A stretch of DNA of 64,000 nucleotides. Origin: Diphasiastrum complanatum. Its lineage: Eukaryota; Streptophyta; Lycopodiopsida; Lycopodiales; Lycopodiaceae. The notes below the pieces were generated by a model. That model was not told the DNA's origin. It worked only from the letters and a program-made list of their open reading frames with translations, and ran no database searches. A program made the position numbers and the translations under genes. Where the stretch lies: NCBI GenBank assembly GCA_029204225.1, contig CM055093.1:26006274-26070273 (forward strand). The letters run 5' to 3'. This document shows positions 32,700 to 44,790 of the stretch, piece after piece (the first letter of the stretch is position 1; each line of letters begins with the position of its first letter).

Positions 32700-35030
32700 A
32701 ACCTCAAGAAGGAAAGGATCTCAGCTCAGATCCTCCATCGCCTAGTGTAATATAACCATAAGTTAGGTCAAGGACCTTTGGAACCTTATAATTGGTATAA
32801 AACGGGTTTTGGAGAGCTCAAGAGAGCCATAAAGGCTAACAAAAAGCAACAGTTTGCTGCTGGTTCTCTTTTGTCATCCTCATCCGCTTCATACCTCAAT
32901 AATAAGATCCATGGATTTTGTGTTGACACAATGCTAGCCAGCTATGAAGTAGCACCAGTTGACTCCTCCCGCCAGACATCCAACTCACATAGTCGTCGAT
33001 GGGTATGCAGCGAGATTGTTATTCCTGACTTGCTCCTGCGTCTCATCGTCGAACTCAACAACCATTGTCAACTACACTACCACCTCCCACTACCACTTGC
33101 ACTGCACTACCTATTCCCCCAACCACTGATGCTTCCCTTGGCTCTGATTCCACACAAGGGCAGTCTGTAACAATTGGAGACATTGTTTCAATTTCAGTTG
33201 CTCAAGCCGTCTCACCCCCACAAACTCGAGCTGTTTCTCTAGCAACCCAACAGTTCATGGATATATTCGATGATTCCGACCGCCTAGGGGTAGATGAATT
33301 ATTTAAGATGCCCAAGAGTCCATTGCCCTTTGAACTCCAATCCCCTAGAAGAGGAATCTAACATTTTCATGACACTATTAATGATTTTGATTCTACATTT
33401 TAGACAGATCAACAAGATGTACAAGATACTATAAAGATCGTTCATGCGGTTATATCTCTGAAGTAGTTCGATGCCACTGTGCCAGAAGGATTTGAAGGAT
33501 AGCCCCTACTGTTGCTGTTACTACACCCGTGGATTCTGGTGACGCTCTTGGTTTAGTCAATAACCTTGCGCGAGTGATCCAGACCATGATAGATGAGAAG
33601 ACCTCAATGGAGAAGCGCATATCCGATCTGAGATCTGAAAACACTCTGATCAGCCAGAAGGTGACTCAGTTGAATTGTGAAGTGAAGACCGCCAAACAGC
33701 ATGAAGCCAAGCTAGAAGCGGAGTTAAAAAAGGCCAAGCAATCAGCTGAAACTTTAGAAGTTTATGTGGCTACACTCTAGAACACTCTGACAATAGCGCA
33801 AGGCCAAGTGGAGAGAGTCGTTCGAGATGCTAAGCAGCAAGTGTCGCTTCTACAGAAGCAATTGGACATGACAAGTCTTGATCGAGGAAGACTCCAAGGA
33901 GAGTTGGATGCAACCACCCTTGAGAGAGATACATACCTGCAAAATCAAGTGCCAGATCATCCTATCTCACCGGACGAGATCAACTACTTGTTCAAGAAAG
34001 TTGAGACTTATCGTACCTCATTGGTTGAGTTTCAGAGCTGATTTGATAAGTTCAAACGCACAACATCGACTGAGTCGGCAGAGACAAAGGCTACTATCAA
34101 AGAATACGAAAAAGCAATTGCTCCGATCCTAGATTCAAACCCCTAGATTCAAGTATTATTGATGCTCTAGTTCTCGCCATCACATCAAGATCAAGGTCAA
34201 GTGGATACTGGCATGAATGAAGGGGTAGATGTTGAAGAAGAAGTCATAGAAGCGGGGCCATCGACATCAAAGGCAAGGCCCTTATTTCAGAAATCTGTCC
34301 ATTGAGGAGCACATTCAGAATTTTTTATGACAACATCCACATCACAAGTCCTCGAGGAGTAATCAAGTTTCGGACTTCAGAAATTGAAGCAGGAAAGAGT
34401 TAGATAAGCTACCTGCATTGGGTGAGCAACCAGATTGATGCATGATAGTTTTTGAGAAAGATCAGGATTCAATAAGGAGTTACATTGCGAGCCCTCGCCA
34501 GTTACGAGTAGATCCATACTATGTCCTGATGTCCCGACACAATAAATGAAAAGATTTGGGTGTCCCAATGGATCAAATCAACATCCACCCCAGATTGGCC
34601 CATAATCCATCAAGAATACAATTGGATGATTTCAGTAGATTTCAACAAAGCCCTACAGGCCTACGCATGTGAGTAGAAGAATTCACCAGATCCGACGGTT
34701 AGGCAATCGACTTTTTTTGCGAACGATTTGACCAAGTTGGCGTCCGTTTCTACTACATGGGATGATTGTCTACCCACATTGGCTTTCGATTGAAATGTTC
34801 CTATGGCGTCCGACAAGGTTTCAGATCAATTGCCAATAGTTTGTTTGTACTATCGTCCCGCGATGTTGGGTGGATCGTGGGAGTCCAGATTCACAGCATG
34901 GACAACGTCAAAATGGATTACCGGCGCAAATAAGCATTTTTTTGTCTCACAAGTCTGATTTCAATATGGCGCGTCTGGAATTCATGGAGAAAGTGCAGTA
35001 CCACCTGATCAAGGTATGAAGAGAGGCCAA
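32700..35030 (+). pseudogene. Unknown retroelement ORF family B, copy 1 (coiled-coil)
   Basis: I do not recognise the family. Frames read, in order: a Ser/Pro/Thr-rich section (about 33065-33361) and a heptad-rich, Lys/Glu-rich section (33529-34041, with in-frame stops) that should form a long coiled coil, for example NLARVIQTMIDEKTSMEKRI and KQLDMTSLDRGRLQGEL. A C-terminal block (about 34300-35020) follows, conserved with 41805-42590: ELDKLPALGEQP, VFEKDQDSI, SPRQLRVDPY. The C-terminal half is full of stops. The copy ends against family A copy 2. Its partner lies next to an LTR, so it is probably a retroelement-encoded extra protein. Confidence 0.5.
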
Positions 35031-35041
35031 CCAGCTTGGAT

Positions 35042-36080
35042 CTAGAGTTGAGGGTAGGATAGGAAAGAGCCCACTACAATGTTATTGTTGAAGCGTTGGT
35101 CCAGGTCTTGATCCAGTGGTACCCATTTACTTTTAATCATTTTCCATCTTTGGTAATGGAAGCAAAGGCTGAGCATTTGTTTTTCTATTTGATAACAAAA
35201 GCATATGGAGGACATTTTGATTATGCATTCTATATCTCCATTTGATTTCTTATCCCAGCCTTCATCCATGAGCTCAAATAATATACTTTCTGATAAATTT
35301 TTACATATATACATAGTTGGAGTTTTGTGTACATTGACACATGCAAACTAATCTACAAACATTTAAAAAAAAACAAACCAATTTAATCGGACTGTTTTTG
35401 AGTCTGCACTTATATTTAATGATTTTTTAATGTTATAGTTTACATCAAAATAATTCTGAAACTGAGGCATTAGGAATAACCATTCATCACTTCTAAAACT
35501 AGATAGTAGAATGGTTTGGATTTTTTCGAACCCTCTTTTAAATTGTTGATTCATAGAAAAAGATTCCACAATCAACAAGATCATTTGTAGTTCTACCTTT
35601 ATATTGCAATTGTCCAATATCAACATGCAGTACATCCAACACACTTGCAACTGATCCAGATGATTCCCATTCATTTATATTGAAAGGATATAAATCTGCA
35701 ATAGAAAATGATCATATTAGTATTCTAGAAATAAATGATCCATAATGAAACAAATAGAAGTGCAAAAAATATATCAATACTCACAGTTGTTTTTTGTGTG
35801 ATCATGATAGTTCAGTCCTTGCACATTTAATTCTAAATGCATACACACATGTTGAACTAATATCTCAAATATAGATTCATAATTCTGGCTTTCCAACAAG
35901 ATCGAAATGATAGTTTTGTCTTCTTGTTGTTTCAAAATTGTTCTTTTAATGATGGATGCAACAAAACCCAAGAGTTTTTTGTACTTTCTTGGCACCCATA
36001 ATCCATTGTCATCTTTCTCATTGAAGAGAAGCACATAGTTGATTGAGGGTCATGGTTTCCTTGATGACGTCATTCGTTAT
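35042..36080 (-). pseudogene. Uncharacterised two-exon gene family A, copy 2
   Basis: Second copy of the family at 258-1280. Exon 1 (about 36080-35785) includes VPRKYKKLLGF, ASIIKRTILKQQ, KTIISILLESQN and GLNYHDHTKNN. The intron is 35784-35696, 89 bp, the same length as in copy 1, with GTGAGT donor and CTGCAG acceptor. Exon 2 starts LYPFNINEWESSGS, followed by GQLQYKGRTTNDL, then frame changes, KTVRLNWF, CKNLSESILFELMDEGWDKK and QIEKQMLSLCFHYQ. Frame breaks at about 35575 and 35340 mean it is not intact. Matching to copy 1 ends at about 35095. Confidence 0.5.
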
Positions 36081-37760
36081 GTGTAGAAAGCTAGCTTGTT
36101 GAAAATTTGTGTAAACAAAATTTTGAACATTGAGCTTTTTGGTGCTATGGATTAATTCTAGTTAATTAGTAAACCATGATTTGACAAGGTATTCTCATTA
36201 AAGTTGCATCAATTTACTCATTTTAACTCTACATGGTGTTCTAGCATATCCATTTTAAATTTGGTTGGGTTCCTTCAGGCAGTGATGAGTTGGAAGGGCA
36301 AGCCTTAACATCCAATAGCATTTCCACATGCTACCTGACGAAACATTTATTTATTTAAATTTTTTTTTGTTTATTTTAATTTGAAACAAGCTACGTAACG
36401 TAGAAGCTTGATATCAGTAGTTCTATTGGTCCACATGACAACACAAATGAGAAAAAAAATAAAAGACATCTTTTAGAAAGGCCCTCCTCAGGCCCATATT
36501 TCCTCTAACGCTTCTCTATGAGAGAACTTAAATGTTCAACTTGTAGTTACATGGTGGTAGATTCATATCTCTAGTACATTGCGAGTTATTGATTGTAGTC
36601 CATAGCTCCAAGGCTATTTCCATTGGATCTAGGTTTGGTTGGGTTGTAATGTTCCACCATTTTATTGTTCGCTTGTGATTCATTCTTCTAGTCAAAGTCC
36701 TTAGGAGTACTTTATAATAATAATTTGTAAAACTTAAAAGGTAATCTTTGTTTTTTATAATCAAATCATGCAAGGTTCTAGTATGAGACATTGATGTGTG
36801 CTTCAAGTTTAGATCAAAAGAGGAGAGTGTTGGAATTTTTTTTCTAATGACACCCTACTTCTAAGCTACCATTCAAAAGTTACAACCAATCAAAGTTTCA
36901 AAAGACTCAATTCTTCAAACATTTCTTGATTCGAACATTGTCCAAATTTCATTTGAATTCAAACTTATTGAATATTCGAATCTCACTCAACATTCCACAC
37001 TCGCAATTGTTCGACACTTATTTGACAAACACTCAACACTCAACAATTGTTTATTTATCCGACAAACCTTCGATTCGAACTTCACATGTCAATCAATATT
37101 GTTAAGAGTACTCTTACTGCACTTTTTGACACAAATAGATCGCAGTCTCTGTCACACACTTCAAAGCGACTTTTTCATGTTAATTATGTATGAATATCAA
37201 TGCAAATTAACTACAATCCAACTATTGGATCTATACTATTCTAGAACAATAGAATTTAAGATTTTCAAAAATAAAAGCCCTAATCACCATCAGATACAAG
37301 TTGTCTACATAAGCTACTCAATAGCGGTCTTTAATGTAGCCATAACTACAAGCTTTGAAGCTATAGACTTAAAACTCTAAGTTTTATTTTTCTTGCTCTC
37401 TATAGTTCAAAAAATAGAACATTGTTTTTTTATTTTATTTTTAGTAATCAATCCTCCTATTTAGATTATGTTTTTGGGCTCTATAACACTCAATTTTCAT
37501 AGTAGTATAACACAGGGAGTTTAGTTTGAATTATGTATCTCTATTTTGAAAAATATAAAGTTCAAAATTTGACATTTCAATTGAGTACAACAATATTTCA
37601 AAAAAGTCTTTTTTGGTTTGTAATTTTGTCTATGACTGTTTGATTCATTTATTTTCTCAGCTATTGGTAATTGCAAAGGCAAGATTAGAGTAGATCAGTG
37701 CCATTCCACTATCATGCACTGATGCTAACATTGTAATTTTCCTTTGATTAGATGTGAAAG
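36081..37760. other. AT-rich stretch, possible LTR start at 36828
   Basis: No gene recognised. AAGAGGAGAG followed by TGTTGGAA at about 36828 looks like a purine tract and an LTR start on the plus strand, but no partner LTR or pol end was found. This remains a weak hint. Confidence 0.25.
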
Positions 37761-38425
37761 CTAATATACTCTATAAGCTTGATGCTACTATAGGTGTGAA
37801 AGTAATTATTTTGTCCAAAAACTAAAATTTTGAACTTTGGCATAAAAAATCAGGTTAACTTAACACACAAAGTCTTGAAATGTTGAGAAGGCATGATGTG
37901 ATTATTGGCTTGCTTGATATGTCATATGATGGAAAGATATATGAAAGTTGTATGATGAAAAATTAGCATCGAAAAGATATTTCCCAAGTTAAAAGCCAAA
38001 ATCTTTGTGAAAAAATGCAAAAGAAATACACTAAAAATACCTACTACTTTATGATGTTCGTTTGTGACTACAGTCATAAGTCTTGGATTTATTTTATTGC
38101 AAAGAAATCGGATGTATTTGCAAAGTATGTTATATGAAAAACTTCATCAAGATTGTTAGGTTAGATAAGGGTAATGAGTGTGAATCAAATAAATTTGTAG
38201 CATTTTGCATTGATCATGGCATTCAAAGACAAGTTACTACTTTCGACACACCTGAATAAAAGGAAATTGTTGAGTGAAAGAACAAGACGATCATGAAAAC
38301 GACTAATGTTGAAAAACAAATGCTTAACTAATAACTTTTAGACAAAAGCTTGCAACATGACAATTTTATCTTTTGAACATGTGTCCAATGAAAGTGGTAG
38401 AGCTCATAACAATTGAAAAATCCTT
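37761..38425 (+). pseudogene. Highly decayed copia pre-integrase/integrase fragment
   Basis: Plus-strand frames read LYKLDATIG, FELWHKKSG, LEMLRRHDVIIGLLDMSYD, then CDYSHKSWIYFIAKKSD, VRLDKGNECESNKFVAF, DHGIQRQVTTFDTPE and ERTRRS/KNKTIMKTTN. This is the order of the copia pre-integrase zinc region followed by the integrase core. Many stops and frame changes make it an old remnant. No LTR or RT is attached. Confidence 0.7.
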
Positions 38426-39079
38426 CACAAGGATAAAAGCGAAAGATTTTTATTTTAAAAGCGTTTAGTGAGAAAGCTTACATGCATGTACCAAAAGATG
38501 ATAGAAATTTTTTTTAATGCAAAGCAATACCACAAAAAGAGTGCATAGCGACGAAAGTTAGCAACGTTTGTTTTTACTAAATTGAACATCGCTCTGTGAC
38601 TATTTTGGCAACATTTATTTCTTTCTAAACGTCGGTATGCATTTATTATCCATCGCATGATGATTTTCTATAATTGTCACTTTACGATAGTTACTTTAGC
38701 GACGATAGTAAATAAATGCCGCCGAGCAACGTTGTATAAAGTTTACAGGAAAAAAAACCCCAAAGATGAAACTTGTGTTGCATAGATCCATAAATTGTGT
38801 GTTTTTGATAATTTTGTTGCAATTTGTATTGTGTTACATTTTTTTCACATGAGAAGCAAAGATAGTGAAATTAATTTAAAATATTTAAAGAGTAAAGAAG
38901 AAGAGGGGAGTGAAAAATATTTGGTACTGATAAATTGATCATAATTAAAAAATAAATAAACATGACAATAAAAGATGTTGCTTGGCATATTTTAAAACAA
39001 TCATACATAAACTCATTTATATTGTATATAATGTTGACATTCGATATTTTTACAAACGACAATTATAAAATTTTTAACA
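38426..39079. other. AT-rich spacer
   Basis: No feature recognised between the copia remnant and the CACTA remnant. Confidence 0.35.
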
Positions 39080-41285
39080 CAATTCAATCGATTTTATTTG
39101 CAGACAATTCTTCATTTTTATCTTGCCATTCATCCGAGTCAAGCTCTAAATGTAGTTCAAATCTACGTATACATCTTGGAATGAACGTAAACACCTCTAG
39201 TTCATCGTTTTGATCATTTGCATCACTTTCAAACTCATGTAGTAGTCTTATTTTTTCATGGATTTCAAACAAATGGTCTACTCTGGCTCCATGAAATAAT
39301 TAATTGTTTTCTTTTTTTCATTATGTGGATTTTTTTTTTGCATGATTTTTCATATCACGATCGCTTTCATCTTCTTTATCATAATTGTTTGTTATTGTAT
39401 TTTCGAATTCGATATTTTTAAATTTTTTATTTTTTCTTGTCTTGATTTGCATGACAAATAGCCACACCATATTGGATGGATCCGAATAAAGGGCCATCTG
39501 TGTACAAACAAACGATACAAATGATTTGGAAACTTCAATCTAGTGTGTTCAACGACTAATTTAAGGCTACTAACAATTATTATAATTACTTGATCACAAT
39601 GATTTGATAAGACCAATGTTTTGTTGGAAGAGAAAAGAATCTTTGTGAAATCAAAAGCAAATAAAACATTTGAATCCAATTGTACAATTGCATATGGCCC
39701 TCGACATACTATTTGAAACTATTTAACATCGAACAAAAAGATCTTGAAAGATCTATAGTTAGCTTCCAATATCTCTTGTATTATGGTTCCAACGTAGTCA
39801 ATGTCACTTTAGACCAAATTAGTATCTCTTGCACTACTATGATTGGCCTAATGAAACTTTGTCATCACCTCACAATCGAATGTCGTTCACTTTTTGTCAA
39901 ATCATACAATGTGAAAGCGTTGTCCATCAAACCAAAGAGCAATATGTCATTTATACTACCAGATTGAAAAATAGATATGTCAAATAATATTTTAAAATAA
40001 TGTGCTACAATAACAAGACAATTATAATACATATATAAAACGATGAATTTGAATTTAGAGTCAAACATGCTAACTACACCCTATGCAAGATCTCACTCTG
40101 AATCTGATATTTGTTTTCCAAGTGCACGAGCATCATTCATGTTTCATATAGCCAAGAAATATTGCATTGATTTGGAAGCTTCTCCAGTTTAGATGGAAAA
40201 GTCTGTCTCCTATGTAATCAATGTCATCGCCTTTTATGAATATTTTGTTGTTCTTTAGATTTTTATATAAATCAATCCAAGATAATAATTCTTGTGTGTT
40301 GTATAATATAAACGTGCAAACATTGTCTCTCATACACTCAAAAAATTTCACACGCATTTCTTTTACCTTGTAAAATGATCTCTGATTTGTTGCTCTCATC
40401 ATTACTGTCATGCCACAGTCTTGGAATCCTCGGATTTAATTATGCCAAATACTTTGTAATGTAAAACAAAGACTTTAGTGCTATCCAACCTTCAAACATA
40501 CTTTCTTCTACACACCTTTTTTGGCAAATAATTTTTTTTGGGACTTTTATATAACGCTCTAAAAAAGTGTTCATCTTGCATTCACAAGGCATGCTAGCTC
40601 CACCTCATCAACAAGATCAACCAAAAGGTGAATTTGGATGTCTATAAATGATGGAGAGAGACGTCTCTCAAAAGCACAAACAATTTCAATAGCTTTGAGA
40701 TGCATGCATTCTATATCTCTTATAATTATGTCTTTTGAAGATATTCATTTGCATATTTGTCGCATATAAAAATACAAAATGGTCATTAATATATATGCGA
40801 AATGTGCTCATTTAAATAAGGTTAATTAGACTCATGAGCAATACCTTGCAAAGGTCGACATAATGTTTTGCATATCTTTGGTCAAACACTTTTTCTAACG
40901 CCACAAGAAATACATGCTGCAAAACATAAAAAAAACTTATTTATTATAAGAATTCACACAATACACTTGATTATATGTGTCACTAGTTGAACACGTCAAT
41001 TACATATACATGTATTATCTTGTGCCAATAAGAGAGTGTATAAAATATGGATAAATTTTCATATCTTCTGTTAAAGTGGATTCTTCATTGTATTGTTCGC
41101 CAAGTAGAAGATCAATGGCCGTGAGAATTAATACCATCCATGGCCAACCCAAGTCTCAAATGTCTTGGCTCTACGAAATATAGACTACTCATTTCCAATG
41201 TATTTTGTAGCCATATTATCACATGTTATTTTCATGACACCATCAGTGGATCTATTTCTTGCATGTCAATCCATTAGTTTGACCA
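39080..41285 (-). pseudogene. CACTA (En/Spm) transposase remnant: tnp2, DUF4218, DUF4216 pieces
   Basis: Read on the minus strand from 41285 down. A tnp2 piece has DGVMKITCDNMATKYIG, then in another frame EPRHLRLGLAMDGINSHGH. A DUF4218-type piece has LSPSFIDIQIHLLVDLVDEV (about 40660-40590). A DUF4216-type piece has SDIDYVGTIIQEILEANYRS, then FKIFLFDVK, LFAFDFTKI and LSNHCDQV (about 39830-39590). An acidic Asp/Glu-rich C-terminal segment (39272-39084) ends it. This domain order is that of plant CACTA TNPD-type transposases. The central tnp2 catalytic part is largely deleted and many stops occur. The 5-bp CACTA terminal repeats were not located. Confidence 0.7.
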
Positions 41286-41804
41286 AGGACTAGCAAAAAA
41301 ATGTGTTGAATTAGAATAAAGGAAATATTGAACTATGGAGCAGTTATTTTAAAACATTTGGATGGAAAAAGATTCAACACTCCGGTGAATGGAAGCCAAC
41401 TACGCAAATTTTGGTAGCCAGATCAACTAGTTCAATCAGAATGATCCAATACCTTGTCAATTTTGACTGTTTTACAATCTTCTTGTTTTTTATTACTTGA
41501 GTGATTTTTCTTTTCTTTGAAAAAAGACTTAATTTTTTTTCTTAAAAGAAAAGAAAAGAGAATGATGAGCAAAAGTAAAAAAAGTCATCAGAAAGAAAAA
41601 AAAAAAAAAAGTGAAGGGAAATATTTTCAGGAGCTAATTTTCGATGAAAAATGACTTAGTAAATCACTTTTTGGATCATATTTTGTACATACAGTCTTAG
41701 AAACCTTCGTCGAGATTTCAGATTATACATCCACCTTTGATTTCTCTGTACTAAGTTAGGCGAAGTTTCCTTTCCAGAATTAATACCTGTTTTGAGTTAG
41801 ACGA
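41286..41804. other. Spacer with A-rich tract
   Basis: Contains an A-run at about 41604-41621. No gene recognised. Confidence 0.35.
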
Positions 41805-42590
41805 ATGTTCAGAAACTTAGGCCTTTTTTTTAATATTTTGATCACCATTGAGGACCAGATTCGAACATTTCTACAACAACATCTGCATGAGTCCTCAAGG
41901 GGTGGATGGGTAATCAAATTCAAGACATGTGAGATAGAAGAGACATTGGACAAGCTACCAGCATTGGGCAAGCAGCCGACATGGAGAACCACAGTTTTTG
42001 AAAAGACTCCAGATTCTATCAAGAGTTATGTTGCCATCCCTCGCCAATTGCAGGTAGATACATACTAGCCGATGCCAAGAAGGAATAAATGGAAAGATAT
42101 GGGAATTCCATTGAATCAAATCAGTATCCATACCCCAAATTGGGCCATCATACACCAAGTGTATAATTGGCAAATATCCGTAGATTTCAATAGGGCCTTA
42201 CAATTTTATGCGGCCGAGTATAGACATTCGCCAGATCCGACCGTTAGGAAAACTGCACTTTTTGCAAACGATTTGACAATGTTGTCGTCTGTAGCAACAA
42301 GGTGGGATGATTGCCTTCCGCAATTGGCTTTCGATCCAGATAAACCAATGGTGTCCGACACTGTTCAAGATCAATTGCCACTTGCCAGATTACACTATCA
42401 TGCTGCGAAGCTGGGCAGACAGTGGCAATCAAGATTTATGGCATGGACCACATTGAAACAGATTGCCAAGGCCAATAAGTGCTTTTTACTGCACAAGAAA
42501 GACTTCAATACGGCGCACTTGAAATTCATGGAGAAGGTGTAGTAACATTTAATTAAGGTACGACGACGCGAGGCCAACCAGAGTCCTAAA
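41805..42590 (+). pseudogene. Unknown retroelement ORF family B, copy 2 (C-terminal half)
   Basis: Two open stretches separated by one TAG (near 42067) form a continuous protein: IRTFLQQHLHESS, TLDKLPALGKQPTWRTTVFE, SIKSYVAIPRQLQVDTY, then RRNKWKDMGIPLNQISIHTP, WQISVDFNRALQFYAAEY, WDDCLPQLAFDPDKP, LARLHYHAAKLGRQWQSRF and LHKKDFNTAHLKFMEK. It matches copy 1 at 34300-35020 and is better preserved. It ends about 60 bp before a purine tract and an apparent LTR start, so it occupies the last coding position of an LTR element. The function is unknown and it matches no pol domain I recognise. The coiled-coil half is not present here. Confidence 0.55.
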
Positions 42591-42650
42591 TGAATAAATC
42601 TCACGAGGTGTCGTGGGATTGCCACCAATTTTGGTGGGGGATACTATTGG

Positions 42651-43430
42651 AGGGTTTGCAGATATCGAGACAATCTTAACCCTAGTTAATAAGTGAGAGG
42701 GATTTGGCACCCTGCGTGTGTAAGTCCAACCCAATGATCACATAGTTATTTGGTAGTTAGAAAGTCAATAAAAGGACTTTAGGCCTTTTTGCTGGACTTT
42801 TAATGTCACAGGCCTAAATGTCAAGTTAGTGAATAAAGTTGGGGTTCCCACCAAATTTTAATTTCAAATTGGTTTCCTCCAATTATTGAATGGGTTCCCT
42901 CTCTTTTTTAAATTTGAATAGTTAGGGAGGTAGAAATGGGCCAATAGGATTTTGAGGCCAAGGCCCTCCTCCCCACTATAAATAGGAGCAAACTCGAGTT
43001 GCTCCTCATATTCAGATCTTCATTTTAATATAAGTAGATTGGCTCTCTTATGGAATGGACTTGTGAATGTCCTTGATCTCTATCCTTTTTTCTCCATCTC
43101 TCATGCTTTTGCTGTATTTGCTAATTGTTAGATTTGAATGTTATTGGGATTGTATGTTCTTATGCTTTTTGTGAGAGAGAAAGGTAGGGAGAGAGAAGCA
43201 AGTATCTATCTCATTGTGGATTGTAGTGTTAATAAGTTTAGGGTTAATGGATGTAGTGTTAATGTATAGTGTTAGCAGATGTCAGTGTTAATTGTGGATC
43301 ATCTATGTGTGCTGGATTTGATTTATGCTATCGCTCTCATGGGATCGAACCTCCGCGTGATGACTAACTTCATCACCTTGATGCTTGTGTGCTGGATCTT
43401 GGGTTGAGGATATGATAGGAAATCGAGCCA
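42651..43430 (+). repeat. Probable 3' LTR of family B element
   Basis: The purine tract TGGTGGGGGATA precedes TATTGGAGGG at about 42651, which could be a mutated TGTTGGAGGG start. A clear TATA box (CTATAAATAGG, about 42976) and a CT-rich leader follow, as expected for U3-R-U5. The right boundary is uncertain and set where another repeat begins. No partner LTR is in the window. Confidence 0.5.
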
Positions 43431-44790
43431 CTACAAGGGCCCAATATCAAAACACCACATTCAATCTGATCCTAAATCTATCCTCGGTCAATAAGTAATT
43501 CTTATCGAGCAATAATTCGATTAGCTATAACACATCTAGAAAATATTTGAATGTTTAGGTGTGGGCCCAATTTCAAAACACCACATTCAATCTGATTCTA
43601 AATCTATCCTAGTTCAATAAGTAATTCTCATCAAGAAATCATTATTAACCTACGAGAAATTGTCTTCAAACAATTCTCATCAAGATGCCTATGTTTTACC
43701 GACTAGTTTATGCATGCATACAAACTAGTTCAAGGAACTCATTGTAGATCCACATGATTAAAAACTTGCGCAAAGAAATCATGATCTCACAATGATTCAC
43801 TACATAGCATATCTTTACATATTTCACACAATCTGTAAACAATACTTTTTCAACTGAGAATCATGTAGCTCAGTTAATTCTAAGAGAATATATTTCACAA
43901 AGAGTGCTATTTCGTAACAAAAATCTCGACTGGAGATTGTTTCAAAAAAAAATATCGTTAGAGTGAATTTCATTCCTTGCACCAACTCACAGATCTAGTT
44001 CACACTAAGATCAAGATGATCACAACTCGCAAGGAACAAATTACTTTCCTTTAGTTCTGATACAAATCAATCGAATTTGTATTTAGCAACTCTTCTACTA
44101 CAAGAATGTTTTCTAATGTTCCTTCCCTTACATCTTATAGGTAGATATCTACTACAATCCTTAGAAGATTCTTTTAATATCAAAATATCCTATTGATCCT
44201 GATTCTAGAAACAAGTCTCTCATCTATACATATTTTACGAAATCCTCCTGAAATCTATGCAATAGAACTTTCTATCACCTACTTCTCCCCCTTTTAATAG
44301 GAAACTACACGAGTTTCCAAGAGGCGCATATCAGTTTAGACGTGCCTAGGTGAAGAACTTTGAAATAATCTCGAAAGTCAAAAATATGTGTTGTATCAAT
44401 GTAACTTAATACAATTAGCTTAATCACATTTTCCTGAATGACTTATCCAAAGATTTTCTATGCTACCCATGGAGAATTGACCCGTATAACTAGATAGTTT
44501 TTTATTGATGATTGAAGGAATAAAAATCATAGATTAGAAAACAATTTTATTAACCATTCATGTGATATCGTCCAAGATAGTCAAGTAATAACTGATTCTA
44601 ACCAAGGAATCACATGAAATTGAGTATGCTTAAGAAATTTACTAAAAATATTCTTAGAATAATAAAACAGCTTGTAGGATTTTCGATTTTGTAAATTTGA
44701 GATATCTAGAAGGGGTCAGACCAATACCTCAAATTTTTGACAAAATACCCTCTTGTGACCAATAGAAATTAGCATTATTTAAGATATAAG
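43431..44790 (-). mobile_element. AT-rich LTR-type element, copy 3 (fragment)
   Basis: Same orientation as 6396-9500. Shared landmarks are the purine tract (plus CTTCTCCCCCTTTTAATA, 44282-44299) and the text GATTTTGTAAAT...GAGATA...CCTCAAA...CAAAATACCC at 44683-44755, matching 9400-9475. It includes a two-unit direct repeat at 43439-43485 and 43565-43611 (CAAAACACCACATTCAATCT). No reading frame. Confidence 0.45.

Noticed and set aside
39865-40068. PIF/Harbinger DDE motif (reading with GSINDILLF)
   Set aside because: Neighbouring blocks on the same strand fit CACTA domains in order, so the match to the Harbinger pattern is taken as chance.
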